DNA from: Flavobacteriaceae bacterium
GTDB lineage: Bacteria > Bacteroidota > Bacteroidia > Flavobacteriales > Flavobacteriaceae
Direction of reading: 5' to 3'
Assembly (NCBI GenBank): GCA_013042255.1
Contig: JABDQK010000168.1
Coordinates: forward strand, 1 to 13,336
DNA length: 13,336 bases
The notes below the pieces were generated by a model that searched no databases, was not told the origin of the DNA, and was given only the letters and a program-made list of their open reading frames with translations. Position numbers and translations under genes: made by a program. Positions 1 to 6,288 of the stretch are shown here, piece by piece. Positions within the stretch are counted from its first letter, which is position 1, and each line of letters begins with the position of its first letter.

Positions 1-1831
1 ACTCCTTCTGCTCCAGTTCAAATGGCACGTCATCCACGACACTATCTTTTGCTTTAAGTTCCAGTTCAAAAAAGAAAGAACTGCCTTTTCCTATTTCACT
101 TTTCAGTTGGATCTGACTGTCGAAGAGTCCCAGAAGACTTTTTACGATAGTAAGTCCCAGACCAGTTCCTCCGTATTCTCTGTTGATTTGAATAGAGCCC
201 TGTTCAAAACTGTCGAAAATACTCTGCTGCTGTTCTTTGCTGATTCCTATTCCGTTATCTTTGACCTCAAAATAGACGGTGACATTTTCTTCTTCTTTTT
301 TAAGCAACCTGGCTATTACCCTTACTTCCCCGTTTTTAGTGAACTTTATGGAATTTCCTATAAGATTGATCAGGATCTGAGATAGTTTCAAAGGGTCACT
401 CATCAGATGCTGGGGAATATTGTCATCGTATTCGAGAATGATCTTGGTATTCTTTTCTTTGGCACTTTGTTGGAGTGAATCTATCACCTCACTGATAATC
501 TTTTTCAGATAGAACTCCAGGCTTGCAGGTTCCAATTTATCAGCATCAATTTTATTGATCTGGAGGATGTCATTGATAAAATTCAGGAGGTAATCCCCTG
601 AAAATTTAAGAGATTTGAGGTGCTCTTTCTGATGATCCGGCGGGTTTTCCTCCAGCAGTAAATGGGTTAATCCGGTAACTGCGTAGAGCGGCGTTCGTAA
701 CTCGTGACTCACAGTTGAGAGGAAATTTGTTTTAGCCTCCATAGCCTGCACAGCGGCATCCCTTGCGGCCTGCAATTCCCTGTTTTTGGTTTGCAGCAAA
801 TCGTTGGTCTTAAGTTTGATCTGGTTATTGCGATACAGGGATACGGCAAGGAGTGAAATAATGGTTAAAAAGGCCGATGTGAGTATAGCTGTAATCTCAG
901 ATCGGTTGGCCGATTCACTTAGTTCCTCAATTCGTTCATCCTGTCTTGCAATAACGGCCTTGGCATCTTCCATTGCCAGCTTATCGGCTTTGTTGGTTTC
1001 AGCCTTTAATTTATCTATGGTAAAAATAGAATCCTTGATTTTAACAATGTTCTCTTTGTATTGTAGTGCCAGCTTATACTGTGCGTCTTTTTCATAGGCC
1101 AGGGCAAGGTATTCGTTTGATTCCAGAAATTCGGTCTTGAAATTATTACGCTGAGCCAGCTCGAGGGCATTTACACTATTTTTTATACTCTCTTTGAAAT
1201 CCTCAGTTTGCAGGTATAGTTGAGCCAGACCAAGGTGTGCTTTGGTAGTGAGATAGTTCTTTTCTATAGGATCTGTGTTTACCAGAAGGGCATTAAAACT
1301 AATAGAGGCTTTTTCATAATCCTGGATCCGCATGTATATCATTCCCTCTAACAAAACCATATTGTTAAGGAGGTTTCTGTCATTACTGAGCTTTTTAGCA
1401 TCATTTAGCTCCTGTAAAGCTCTGAAATTGAGATCTGAACTAAAGAGTAGTTTAGCTTCCACAAACTTAGAAAACCCTTCACCTGAGGGATAAGACAGGT
1501 AACTTTCCAGCATTCGATTGGCTCTCGCCAGGTAAAATTCAGCCTTTTCTCTGTCTCCCCGTTGCAAATTAAGTAGTGCAAAACGATTGTAGGTGCCAAT
1601 CATTCCTTTTTCGTTCAGGGAAGATTCTGCAAATTGCTGTGCCTTATCGAGCACGTCAAAGGCCATATCAAGTTGATCCTGGTTTTTATAAGCAGTGTAT
1701 TCCTCAAAGTATTCGGAAAGAGTGGCTTCAATAGAAGCGTTGTCCTGTGACCATATGGGCATAAGAAAGGTAGCCAGCACAAAGAGTACCAGAAAGGCTA
1801 AGCGTCGTTTATATGGTCTAAGATCGATCAA
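1..1831 (-). CDS. TPR-containing membrane sensor histidine kinase, 3' part outside window
   Basis: This is a two-component sensor kinase, open from 1831 to the window edge (610 residues seen). The likely start is a TTG at 1831-1829, because an in-frame TAA lies just upstream and the first ATG falls inside a hydrophobic segment. From the TTG the protein opens with basic residues and a hydrophobic stretch (about 11-27) that fits a signal peptide or anchor. Residues about 32-290 are helical and TPR-like, probably periplasmic. A transmembrane helix (about 313-333) and a short coiled coil follow. The HisKA H-box is SHELRTPL with phospho-acceptor His376. The ATPase has an N-box near 478-500 (NLIGNSIKFT), G1 DNGIGIS near 524 and G2 GGTGLGL near 552. 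The frame continues past a complete ATPase domain, so a receiver domain (hybrid kinase) is likely, but that is inference. The start overlaps the gap stop codon (TTGA), suggesting co-translation. The ligand is unknown. Confidence 0.9.
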   Translation of the reverse strand, partial: MIDLRPYKRRLAFLVLFVLATFLMPIWSQDNASIEATLSEYFEEYTAYKNQDQLDMAFDVLDKAQQFAESSLNEKGMIGTYNRFALLNLQRGDREKAEFYLARANRMLESYLSYPSGEGFSKFVEAKLLFSSDLNFRALQELNDAKKLSNDRNLLNNMVLLEGMIYMRIQDYEKASISFNALLVNTDPIEKNYLTTKAHLGLAQLYLQTEDFKESIKNSVNALELAQRNNFKTEFLESNEYLALAYEKDAQYKLALQYKENIVKIKDSIFTIDKLKAETNKADKLAMEDAKAVIARQDERIEELSESANRSEITAILTSAFLTIISLLAVSLYRNNQIKLKTNDLLQTKNRELQAARDAAVQAMEAKTNFLSTVSHELRTPLYAVTGLTHLLLEENPPDHQKEHLKSLKFSGDYLLNFINDILQINKIDADKLEPASLEFYLKKIISEVIDSLQQSAKEKNTKIILEYDDNIPQHLMSDPLKLSQILINLIGNSIKFTKNGEVRVIARLLKKEEENVTVYFEVKDNGIGISKEQQQSIFDSFEQGSIQINREYGGTGLGLTIVKSLLGLFDSQIQLKSEIGKGSSFFFELELKAKDSVVDDVPFELEQKE

Positions 1832-2838
1832 ATATATTCTTTACGCTCTAAAAATTGAATTACGTCGATGATCCTGCTACTATATCCGGTTTCATTATCG
1901 TACCATCCAATAACTTTTACCATTTTACCCAGTACAGATGTCATCATAGAATCAAACGTACAGGAATAGCAACTATTGTTTATATCTATAGAAACTATAG
2001 GGTCTTTCGTATAAAAAAGTACGTTTTTTAATTCATTTGCCGCTAATCTCTCAAAAGTATCATTAATTTCCTCAATGCTGGTATCTTTTTTAACGTTTAG
2101 TGTGATATCGGTCAGAGAGCCATTAGGGACCGGAACTCTGATCCCGCAACCGCCAATAACTTCTGCGAGATCGGGAAAAATACGGGTTAAAGCTTTGGCC
2201 GCCCCCGTTGTAGTAGGGATGATCGATTGTGTAGCCGCCCTTGCCCTTCTCAGATCACGATGTGGCCGATCGTGAAGGCTTTGATCTGAAGTAAAGGAAT
2301 GTACCGTGGTGATATAGGCCTGTTCTACTCCCCAGTGATCATCGATGACTTTGATCATGGGTGCTGCATTATTGGTAGTACAAGAGGCATTTGAGATAAT
2401 ATGGTCATTTGCGGCAAGCGTATTATGGTTTACCCCATATACAATCATTTTGATGTCATCACTTTCCGGCGGCACCGCCAGAATAACTTTCTTTGCCCCG
2501 TTAGTCAGGTGATTGTTTAGATCATTTTTAGATTTAAACTTACCCGTAGCTTCCACAACCAGGTCTACTGATGCGTTGGTCCAGTTTATTTTTTCCGGGT
2601 GGTCATGCTGGGTCATAAGAATTTCCTGCCCGTTCACCAGTAAGTGGTTTCCCCTGGCTTCAAGCTCTTGACTGAAAGGTCCATGGATACTGTCGTATTT
2701 CAATAAATGAGCTAGGGTAAGAGGATCTGCCAGGTCATTTATTGCCGTAACCCTTATGGTTGGATGCCCCTGTAGCAGACGAAATAAGGTCCGGCCTATA
2801 CGACCAAATCCATTGATGCCGATATTTATCTTTTTCAT
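1828..2838 (-). CDS. gap: Type I glyceraldehyde-3-phosphate dehydrogenase, divergent copy
   Basis: This enzyme oxidises glyceraldehyde 3-phosphate to 1,3-bisphosphoglycerate with NAD+ and phosphate in cytoplasmic glycolysis/gluconeogenesis. Its 336 residues match the usual family length. The N-terminal Rossmann motif is INGFGRIGR (8-16). Asp35 in AINDL favours NAD over NADP. The catalytic motif ASCTTN puts the nucleophile at Cys153, with the partner His180 in TTVHSFT. The DLRRARAA and TTTGAAKAL segments (195-216) are GAPDH-like and argue against erythrose-4-phosphate dehydrogenase. Two positions differ from the common sequence: the second cysteine of SCTTNC is Asn157, and the tryptophan of WYDNEWGYS is Thr317. 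This suggests a secondary paralogue rather than the main glycolytic enzyme. It lies 65 bases after lipA with no clear promoter between, and its stop overlaps the start of the sensor kinase. Confidence 0.93.
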   Translation of the reverse strand: MKKINIGINGFGRIGRTLFRLLQGHPTIRVTAINDLADPLTLAHLLKYDSIHGPFSQELEARGNHLLVNGQEILMTQHDHPEKINWTNASVDLVVEATGKFKSKNDLNNHLTNGAKKVILAVPPESDDIKMIVYGVNHNTLAANDHIISNASCTTNNAAPMIKVIDDHWGVEQAYITTVHSFTSDQSLHDRPHRDLRRARAATQSIIPTTTGAAKALTRIFPDLAEVIGGCGIRVPVPNGSLTDITLNVKKDTSIEEINDTFERLAANELKNVLFYTKDPIVSIDINNSCYSCTFDSMMTSVLGKMVKVIGWYDNETGYSSRIIDVIQFLERKEYI

Positions 2839-2903
2839 GGGATTTTAAATATGTCTGGGCAGAAGGTCTTGCGCCAGGTTTTGGTCTACGCCTGTCTCGT
2901 CGA

Positions 2904-3779
2904 TCAGAGGATATGTTTATGAGCCTTATAAGAAGACCGAACCAAAGCACCACTCTCTACATGTCGGAAGCCCATTTCAAGGCCTATGGTTTCGTATTTT
3001 TTAAACTGCTCAGGAGTAATAAATTCCTTCACCGGAAGATGCTTTTTTGACGGTTGTAAATACTGGCCGATCGTTACCACATCAACATTAGCTTCACGAA
3101 GGTTTTTCAGCGTGTCAATAACTTCTTCTTCCAGCTCCCCCAGACCAAGCATAATACCTGATTTGGTCCTGTTGACTCCTGCATTCTTCAGGTAGCGCAA
3201 AACTTCTAAACTACGCTCATATTTGGCCTGTATCCTTACCTCCCGGGTTAACCTTTTTACAGTTTCCATGTTGTGGGAAACCACTTCGGGGGCAACTTCT
3301 ACTATCCTGTCGAGGTGTCGTTCAATTCCTTGGAAATCAGGAATCAGGGTTTCTAATGTGGTTTGTGGATTCATTCTCCGAATTGCCTTTACGGTCTCTG
3401 CCCAGATAATTGAACCCATATCTTTTAAGTCGTCCCGATCTACAGAAGTAACCACCGCGTGTTTAATTCCCATGATCTTGATAGACCGGGCAACTTTTTC
3501 GGGTTCTTCCCAGTCTACCTGTTCCGGCCGGCCTGTTTTTACGCCACAGAAACCACAGGATCGGGTACAGATATTGCCGAGGATCATAAAAGTGGCAGTG
3601 CCCTCTCCCCAGCACTCTCCCATATTGGGGCAACTCCCGGATGTACATATGGTATGCAGGTCATACTTGTCTACCAAACCTCGCAATTGGGTATATTTCT
3701 TCCCTGTTGGAAGTTTAACCCTTAACCATTTTGGCTTTCCTTTAGGTGGGGCTACCGTAGCCGTACTTTCCTCACTCAT
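2904..3779 (-). CDS. lipA: Lipoyl synthase (radical SAM)
   Basis: LipA inserts two sulfur atoms at C6 and C8 of protein-bound octanoyl chains, making the lipoyl cofactor of pyruvate and 2-oxoglutarate dehydrogenases and the glycine cleavage system. The 291-residue length is normal. The auxiliary [4Fe-4S] cluster motif CX4CX5C is at Cys45, Cys50 and Cys56, and the C-terminal RSSY (281-284) supplies its serine ligand. The radical-SAM motif CX3CX2C is at Cys71, Cys75 and Cys78 (CTRSCGFC). All expected cluster ligands are present. The ATG at 3779 lies eight bases after a TTTGTACAAA palindrome that overlaps a perfect -7 element, so lipA probably has its own promoter with a very short leader. The ECF sigma gene is 61 bases upstream, and gap follows 65 bases downstream, probably in the same transcript. 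Confidence 0.98.
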   Translation of the reverse strand: MSEESTATVAPPKGKPKWLRVKLPTGKKYTQLRGLVDKYDLHTICTSGSCPNMGECWGEGTATFMILGNICTRSCGFCGVKTGRPEQVDWEEPEKVARSIKIMGIKHAVVTSVDRDDLKDMGSIIWAETVKAIRRMNPQTTLETLIPDFQGIERHLDRIVEVAPEVVSHNMETVKRLTREVRIQAKYERSLEVLRYLKNAGVNRTKSGIMLGLGELEEEVIDTLKNLREANVDVVTIGQYLQPSKKHLPVKEFITPEQFKKYETIGLEMGFRHVESGALVRSSYKAHKHIL

Positions 3780-3787
3780 AGGTAAAA

Positions 3788-3820
3788 TTTGTACAAATAT
3801 ACGAACAAAAATGATCGCAA
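3788..3820 (-). promoter_or_regulatory. lipA promoter with TTTGTACAAA palindrome
   Basis: On the minus strand TATATTTG (3801-3794) is a perfect match to the Bacteroidota -7 element TAnnTTTG. A TTG at 3820-3818 is a possible -33 element, though its 16-base spacer is short. The palindrome TTTGTACAAA (3788-3797) overlaps the end of the -7 box and the expected transcription start. Eight bases separate it from the lipA ATG. The arrangement is nearly the same as that before the small membrane protein at 4652. Confidence 0.6.
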
Positions 3821-3840
3821 TTTTCCTTTACGAAGGGGGG

Positions 3841-4404
3841 TTATTTCGCCTTGATCATTTCGGCGAGAAGTTTTTTAGCTCTTAGTAATTTAACTTTTAC
3901 ATTGTTGATTGGTTCATTTAATTCCTCCGCAATGGCAGCATAGGAAAGTTCCTGAAAATATCTCAGGTTAATCACTTCTCTGTAATGTGGCTTAAGATTC
4001 CTTATATGCCCTAAAAGGCTGGCCAGATTTTGCTTCTGGATCAACTGATCTTCAGCACTGGGAGCGCTGTCGAGCACTTTTTTGATCACTTCATGGTTCC
4101 CGCGATGACTCTGTTCCCAAACGTTTTTTTTACGTTTTCTGACCAGGTCGATATGTATATTTTTGGAAATGGTAAAAAGCCAGGTCTTAAATTCGTAGGA
4201 ATCGTCATAACTATGAATTTTGTCGAAAGCCCTTGAAAATGTCTGAATCGTAATGTCTTCAGCATCATTTTCATTCTGGGTCCTGCTTAGCTGAAATCCG
4301 TAAACCTCATTCCAGAACCTGTCAAGAAGAGCACTGAAGGCCATCTGATTACCCGACTTGGCTTTTTCAATGGTTTCCTTGAGGTTTTGGGAGGAGGTAT
4401 CCAA
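3841..4404 (-). CDS. ECF-type RNA polymerase sigma factor (orphan)
   Basis: This is a sigma-70 family group 4 (ECF) sigma factor of 187 residues that would direct RNA polymerase to a specific promoter set. Region 2 covers about residues 20-92, with the AEDITIQTFSRAF core-binding helix (48-60) and the FKTWLFTISKN DNA-melting helix. Region 4 covers about 130-185, with the helix-turn-helix ELSYAAIAEELNEPINNVKV. The start is TTG at 4404-4402: an in-frame TAA lies 12 bases upstream, and the first internal ATG would remove about 20 conserved residues. No classical anti-sigma gene adjoins it. Instead a small cysteine-containing membrane protein lies 41 bases upstream, probably in the same transcript, and lipA follows. 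From memory of flavobacterial genomes this sigma/lipA neighbourhood is conserved. Its regulon and signal are not visible. Confidence 0.93.
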   Translation of the reverse strand: MDTSSQNLKETIEKAKSGNQMAFSALLDRFWNEVYGFQLSRTQNENDAEDITIQTFSRAFDKIHSYDDSYEFKTWLFTISKNIHIDLVRKRKKNVWEQSHRGNHEVIKKVLDSAPSAEDQLIQKQNLASLLGHIRNLKPHYREVINLRYFQELSYAAIAEELNEPINNVKVKLLRAKKLLAEMIKAK

Positions 4405-4445
4405 TTTAACTGATTAGGGAAGTGAGGATGATCGAATAATATAGC

Positions 4446-4652
4446 CTACTGCAAATCCGAAGTTTCGTTTCTGCATTCCTGTTCATCCGGTAGTTTGCCG
4501 CACATCCCACAGGCCTCCCCACTTTCATTAAGGAAGGGGCTTTGGCTTGCACAGGTTCCGGCAAATTTGCCATCTTTCTGCGACCAGATTTTAATGGCAA
4601 TGCCCGCAAAAGCAAGGGCTAACAGACCAATTGTCAATAAAACTAACTTCAT
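4446..4652 (-). CDS. Small cysteine-containing single-pass membrane protein
   Basis: This 68-residue protein has a hydrophobic helix at residues 3-22, too long and uninterrupted for a clear signal peptide cleavage site, followed by KIW. A polar tail of about 45 residues contains four cysteines (34, 48, 51, 60), including a CxxC at 48-51 (CGMC). I recognise it as the family usually called 'membrane or secreted protein' in Flavobacteriaceae, found upstream of an ECF sigma gene and lipA. Its function is unknown. The tail is probably periplasmic, and the cysteines could bind a metal or form disulfides. The ATG at 4652 lies eight bases after a promoter with TATCTTTG and the TTTGTACAAA palindrome. 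The ECF sigma start is 41 bases downstream, so the pair is probably co-transcribed. Confidence 0.85.
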   Translation of the reverse strand: MKLVLLTIGLLALAFAGIAIKIWSQKDGKFAGTCASQSPFLNESGEACGMCGKLPDEQECRNETSDLQ

Positions 4653-4660
4653 GATTAAAG

Positions 4661-4674
4661 TTTGTACAAAGATA
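4661..4674 (-). promoter_or_regulatory. Promoter of the small membrane protein / sigma operon
   Basis: On the minus strand TATCTTTG (4674-4667) matches the Bacteroidota -7 consensus TAnnTTTG at every fixed position. It is fused to the palindrome TTTGTACAAA (4661-4670), which ends eight bases before the ATG. No good -33 element is visible because the upstream bases are taken up by the terminator of the anti-sigma gene. From the TA of the -7 box to the ATG, 20 of 25 positions match the lipA promoter/leader. Confidence 0.6.
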
Positions 4675-4675
4675 T

Positions 4676-4702
4676 AAAAAATAAACCCCCGAAGTGGGGG
4701 CT
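4676..4702 (-). terminator. Rho-independent terminator of the sigma/anti-sigma operon
   Basis: Read on the minus strand, five C (4700-4696), loop ACTTC and five G (4690-4686) form a GC-only hairpin, followed by TTTATTTTTT. It lies 25-50 bases past the anti-sigma stop codon. Its T tract ends one base before the next promoter's -7 box, so the two operons are tightly packed but separated. Confidence 0.85.
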
Positions 4703-4727
4703 TAAAAGTTAATCAATCACCAAAAAA

Positions 4728-5486
4728 CTAATAAGATATATTGGCTACGATGTTTTGTACGGTCGGACTTGGATTTCCGCCCATTGGTTCAATGGTAATA
4801 TAGCTAATAGCATTTTTACCATAGGGCAAAGGAAGCAATTTATCCTTGTCTTCGATACTTTTTATGATACCGAGATTCACCATATCTCCGTTGACCTCTG
4901 CCCACATTTGATAGCATTGATCTTCAGGGAGGTTTGGTAAATTTCTGACATTGATATAAGACAGTTTTTTAACAGGGTTTACATACGCCACGGCCTTTAA
5001 TTCCCTTGCTTTTTCATTACCGTTAACAAGATATTTCTTGGTCTGTGGGTTGTTGAGAACGATAAATTGGTTGCGAACATCCTCCAATTGCTGCTTCATA
5101 TCCGCTTCCAGATTCTGAATTCGGTTGTTCACCATGGTATTCTCATCCTGCAGGTTCATATTCTGATTCCAGAAAAAATAGGAAGACCCTGCAAAGAGGA
5201 AGGCAGCAATACTCGCAGCAATAGCGAAACGACGAACTTTTCTCCTTCCCAGGTCCTGCTTCCTGATTCTGTGAAAGATTTTTGCCTTCAGGCCATCAGG
5301 CGTAGGTATAGCATGCATTTTTGCATAAATTTCCAGGTTTTCCTGAAGTTCTTCAAATTGCTTCCTTACTTCGGGATACATGACGATATAACGCTCAACC
5401 CGGGCTGTCTCAATAGCGGAAGTTGCTCCCAGAAGATATTTCTCCAGAAGGTCTGACTCTAAAAAGATCTTTATTTTGTCTTTCAT
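4728..5486 (-). CDS. RskA-like membrane anti-sigma factor
   Basis: This protein probably binds and holds the ECF sigma factor encoded just upstream at the inner membrane until an envelope signal releases it. It has 252 residues. The N-terminal cytoplasmic domain (about 1-80) is helical and lacks the HxxxCxxC zinc motif of many anti-sigma domains. A single transmembrane helix lies at about 86-106, and a coiled-coil-like segment (about 110-145) follows. The C-terminal periplasmic domain resembles the RskA C-terminal domain, with YQMWAEVNG (192-200) and EPMGGNPSPT near the end as its signature turns. Its ATG overlaps the sigma stop codon (TAATG), a usual sign of coupled, stoichiometric expression. 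A strong terminator follows. The activating signal and the protease that would cleave it cannot be read here. Confidence 0.9.
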   Translation of the reverse strand: MKDKIKIFLESDLLEKYLLGATSAIETARVERYIVMYPEVRKQFEELQENLEIYAKMHAIPTPDGLKAKIFHRIRKQDLGRRKVRRFAIAASIAAFLFAGSSYFFWNQNMNLQDENTMVNNRIQNLEADMKQQLEDVRNQFIVLNNPQTKKYLVNGNEKARELKAVAYVNPVKKLSYINVRNLPNLPEDQCYQMWAEVNGDMVNLGIIKSIEDKDKLLPLPYGKNAISYITIEPMGGNPSPTVQNIVANISY

Positions 5487-6049
5487 TACTTTAGAATTAA
5501 TAAGATCAACATCATCAGGGTACTCCCATAAATTTTACCTAATTCTCTCAGGCCTATTTTTAATCGTGATTTGATAGTGCCAAGGGGAATATCTAATTCG
5601 TCACTAGCTTCCTGCTGAGTCATTCCCTGAAAGAAAAGTGCGTCAAGTACCACCTGGTATTTGTGCTCGATCTTTTCGAGATTCTCCCTGACATCCATAA
5701 ACTCTGGTCTGATGGCGTCAATTCCTAAATTATATACGTTAGAAACGTCTAATTGGATTTCCTTGTCCGATTTTGTCTGAACACTTCTGAGTTTGTCAAT
5801 TGCCGTATTTCTGATAATTCTGAAAAGCCAGGTAAACAATTTTGCTTTGGAAGGGTCGTAAGTGTCAGATTTTTTCCAGATTTTAACAAAGCTTTCCTGC
5901 ACCACGTCCTGAGCCAGTTCTTCATCTCTGACAACCTTAAACGCTACGCCGTAAAGCGTATCTCCGTAATGGTCGTATAAGAGTGAAATGGCCTTTTCAT
6001 TGCGTTCCTGCAATAACTCTACAATGTGTTTTTCAAGCAGTATGCTCAT
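5486..6049 (-). CDS. ECF-type RNA polymerase sigma factor paired with RskA-like anti-sigma
   Basis: This is a group 4 (ECF) sigma factor of 187 residues from the ATG at 6049. An in-frame ATG at 6085 would add 12 non-conserved residues, but it lies between the predicted -7 box and the probable transcription start, so the shorter form is preferred. Region 2 (about 20-88) contains ELAQDVVQESFVKIWKK and FTWLFRIIRNTAIDKLR. Region 4 (about 115-170) contains the helix-turn-helix MTQQEASDELDIPLGTIKSR. After the final helix the protein ends in an unusual hydrophobic tail (LMMLILLILK). The stop codon overlaps the anti-sigma start by one base. The operon is likely autoregulated, as is common for such pairs, but this is inference. 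Confidence 0.93.
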   Translation of the reverse strand: MSILLEKHIVELLQERNEKAISLLYDHYGDTLYGVAFKVVRDEELAQDVVQESFVKIWKKSDTYDPSKAKLFTWLFRIIRNTAIDKLRSVQTKSDKEIQLDVSNVYNLGIDAIRPEFMDVRENLEKIEHKYQVVLDALFFQGMTQQEASDELDIPLGTIKSRLKIGLRELGKIYGSTLMMLILLILK

Positions 6050-6086
6050 GGCTGGATGAGATATTAAAAAATACCCCGGGGGCATC

Positions 6087-6094
6087 CAAAAATA
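6087..6094 (-). promoter_or_regulatory. -7 element of the sigma/anti-sigma operon promoter
   Basis: On the minus strand TATTTTTG (6094-6087) is a perfect TAnnTTTG match, placing transcription start near 6080 and giving a leader of about 30 bases before the ATG at 6049. No convincing TTTG -33 element is seen at the right distance, so the operon may depend on another activator or sigma factor. Confidence 0.5.
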
Positions 6095-6171
6095 TCATTT
6101 TTCACGTATATAGTGGAAACGCTAATTTATAAAATTGATTCTTATTAAAACGGGATCCTACATTTAATTAG

Positions 6172-6262
6172 AGAAATGAGCAACTGATTATTGCTCATAT
6201 AGTTTTTGGTTAGTTTGGTTTGAAGTAACCTCCGGGATAGCAGATTCCGGGGGTTATTTTTT
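6172..6262 (+). ncRNA. Candidate small RNA with two hairpins
   Basis: This is a predicted plus-strand transcript of about 90 nt in the spacer between murB and the sigma gene, both of which are on the minus strand. A possible promoter is TTG (6135-6137), a 21-base spacer and TACATTTA (6159-6166, one mismatch to TAnnTTTG). The transcript would hold a perfect 8-bp hairpin ATGAGCAA/TTGCTCAT (6176-6183 with 6191-6198, loop of 7) and end at the strong terminator at 6226-6262. It has no meaningful reading frame: its ATG stops after three codons. It matches no RNA family I recognise, and transcription is unproven. Confidence 0.4.
6226..6262 (+). terminator. Plus-strand rho-independent terminator with no upstream gene
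   Basis: TAACCTCCGG (6226-6235) pairs with CCGGGGGTTA (6247-6256), ten base pairs with one T-G wobble and an 11-base loop, followed directly by six T (6257-6262). On the minus strand the bases after the hairpin are not T-rich, so it works as a terminator only for plus-strand transcripts. It therefore does not serve murB, which arrives from the other side. Its stop codon is 27 bases to the right. Confidence 0.75.
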
Positions 6263-6288
6263 CCTGATGATCCATCCCATTTCTGAAA

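Noticed and set aside
3223..3885. Open frame of 220 codons on the plus strand opposite lipA
   Set aside because: It is antisense to a complete lipA with all motifs, has no family resemblance and runs into the sigma gene. It is a shadow of lipA codon usage.
6070..6083. CCCCGGGG with a following T run in the sigma leader as an attenuator
   Set aside because: The palindrome leaves no room for a loop, so a stable hairpin with T tail cannot form.
6050..6085. Upstream ATG at 6085 extending the sigma factor by 12 residues
   Set aside because: It lies between the -7 box and the likely transcription start, and the added residues do not look like an ECF N terminus. The ATG at 6049 fits better.
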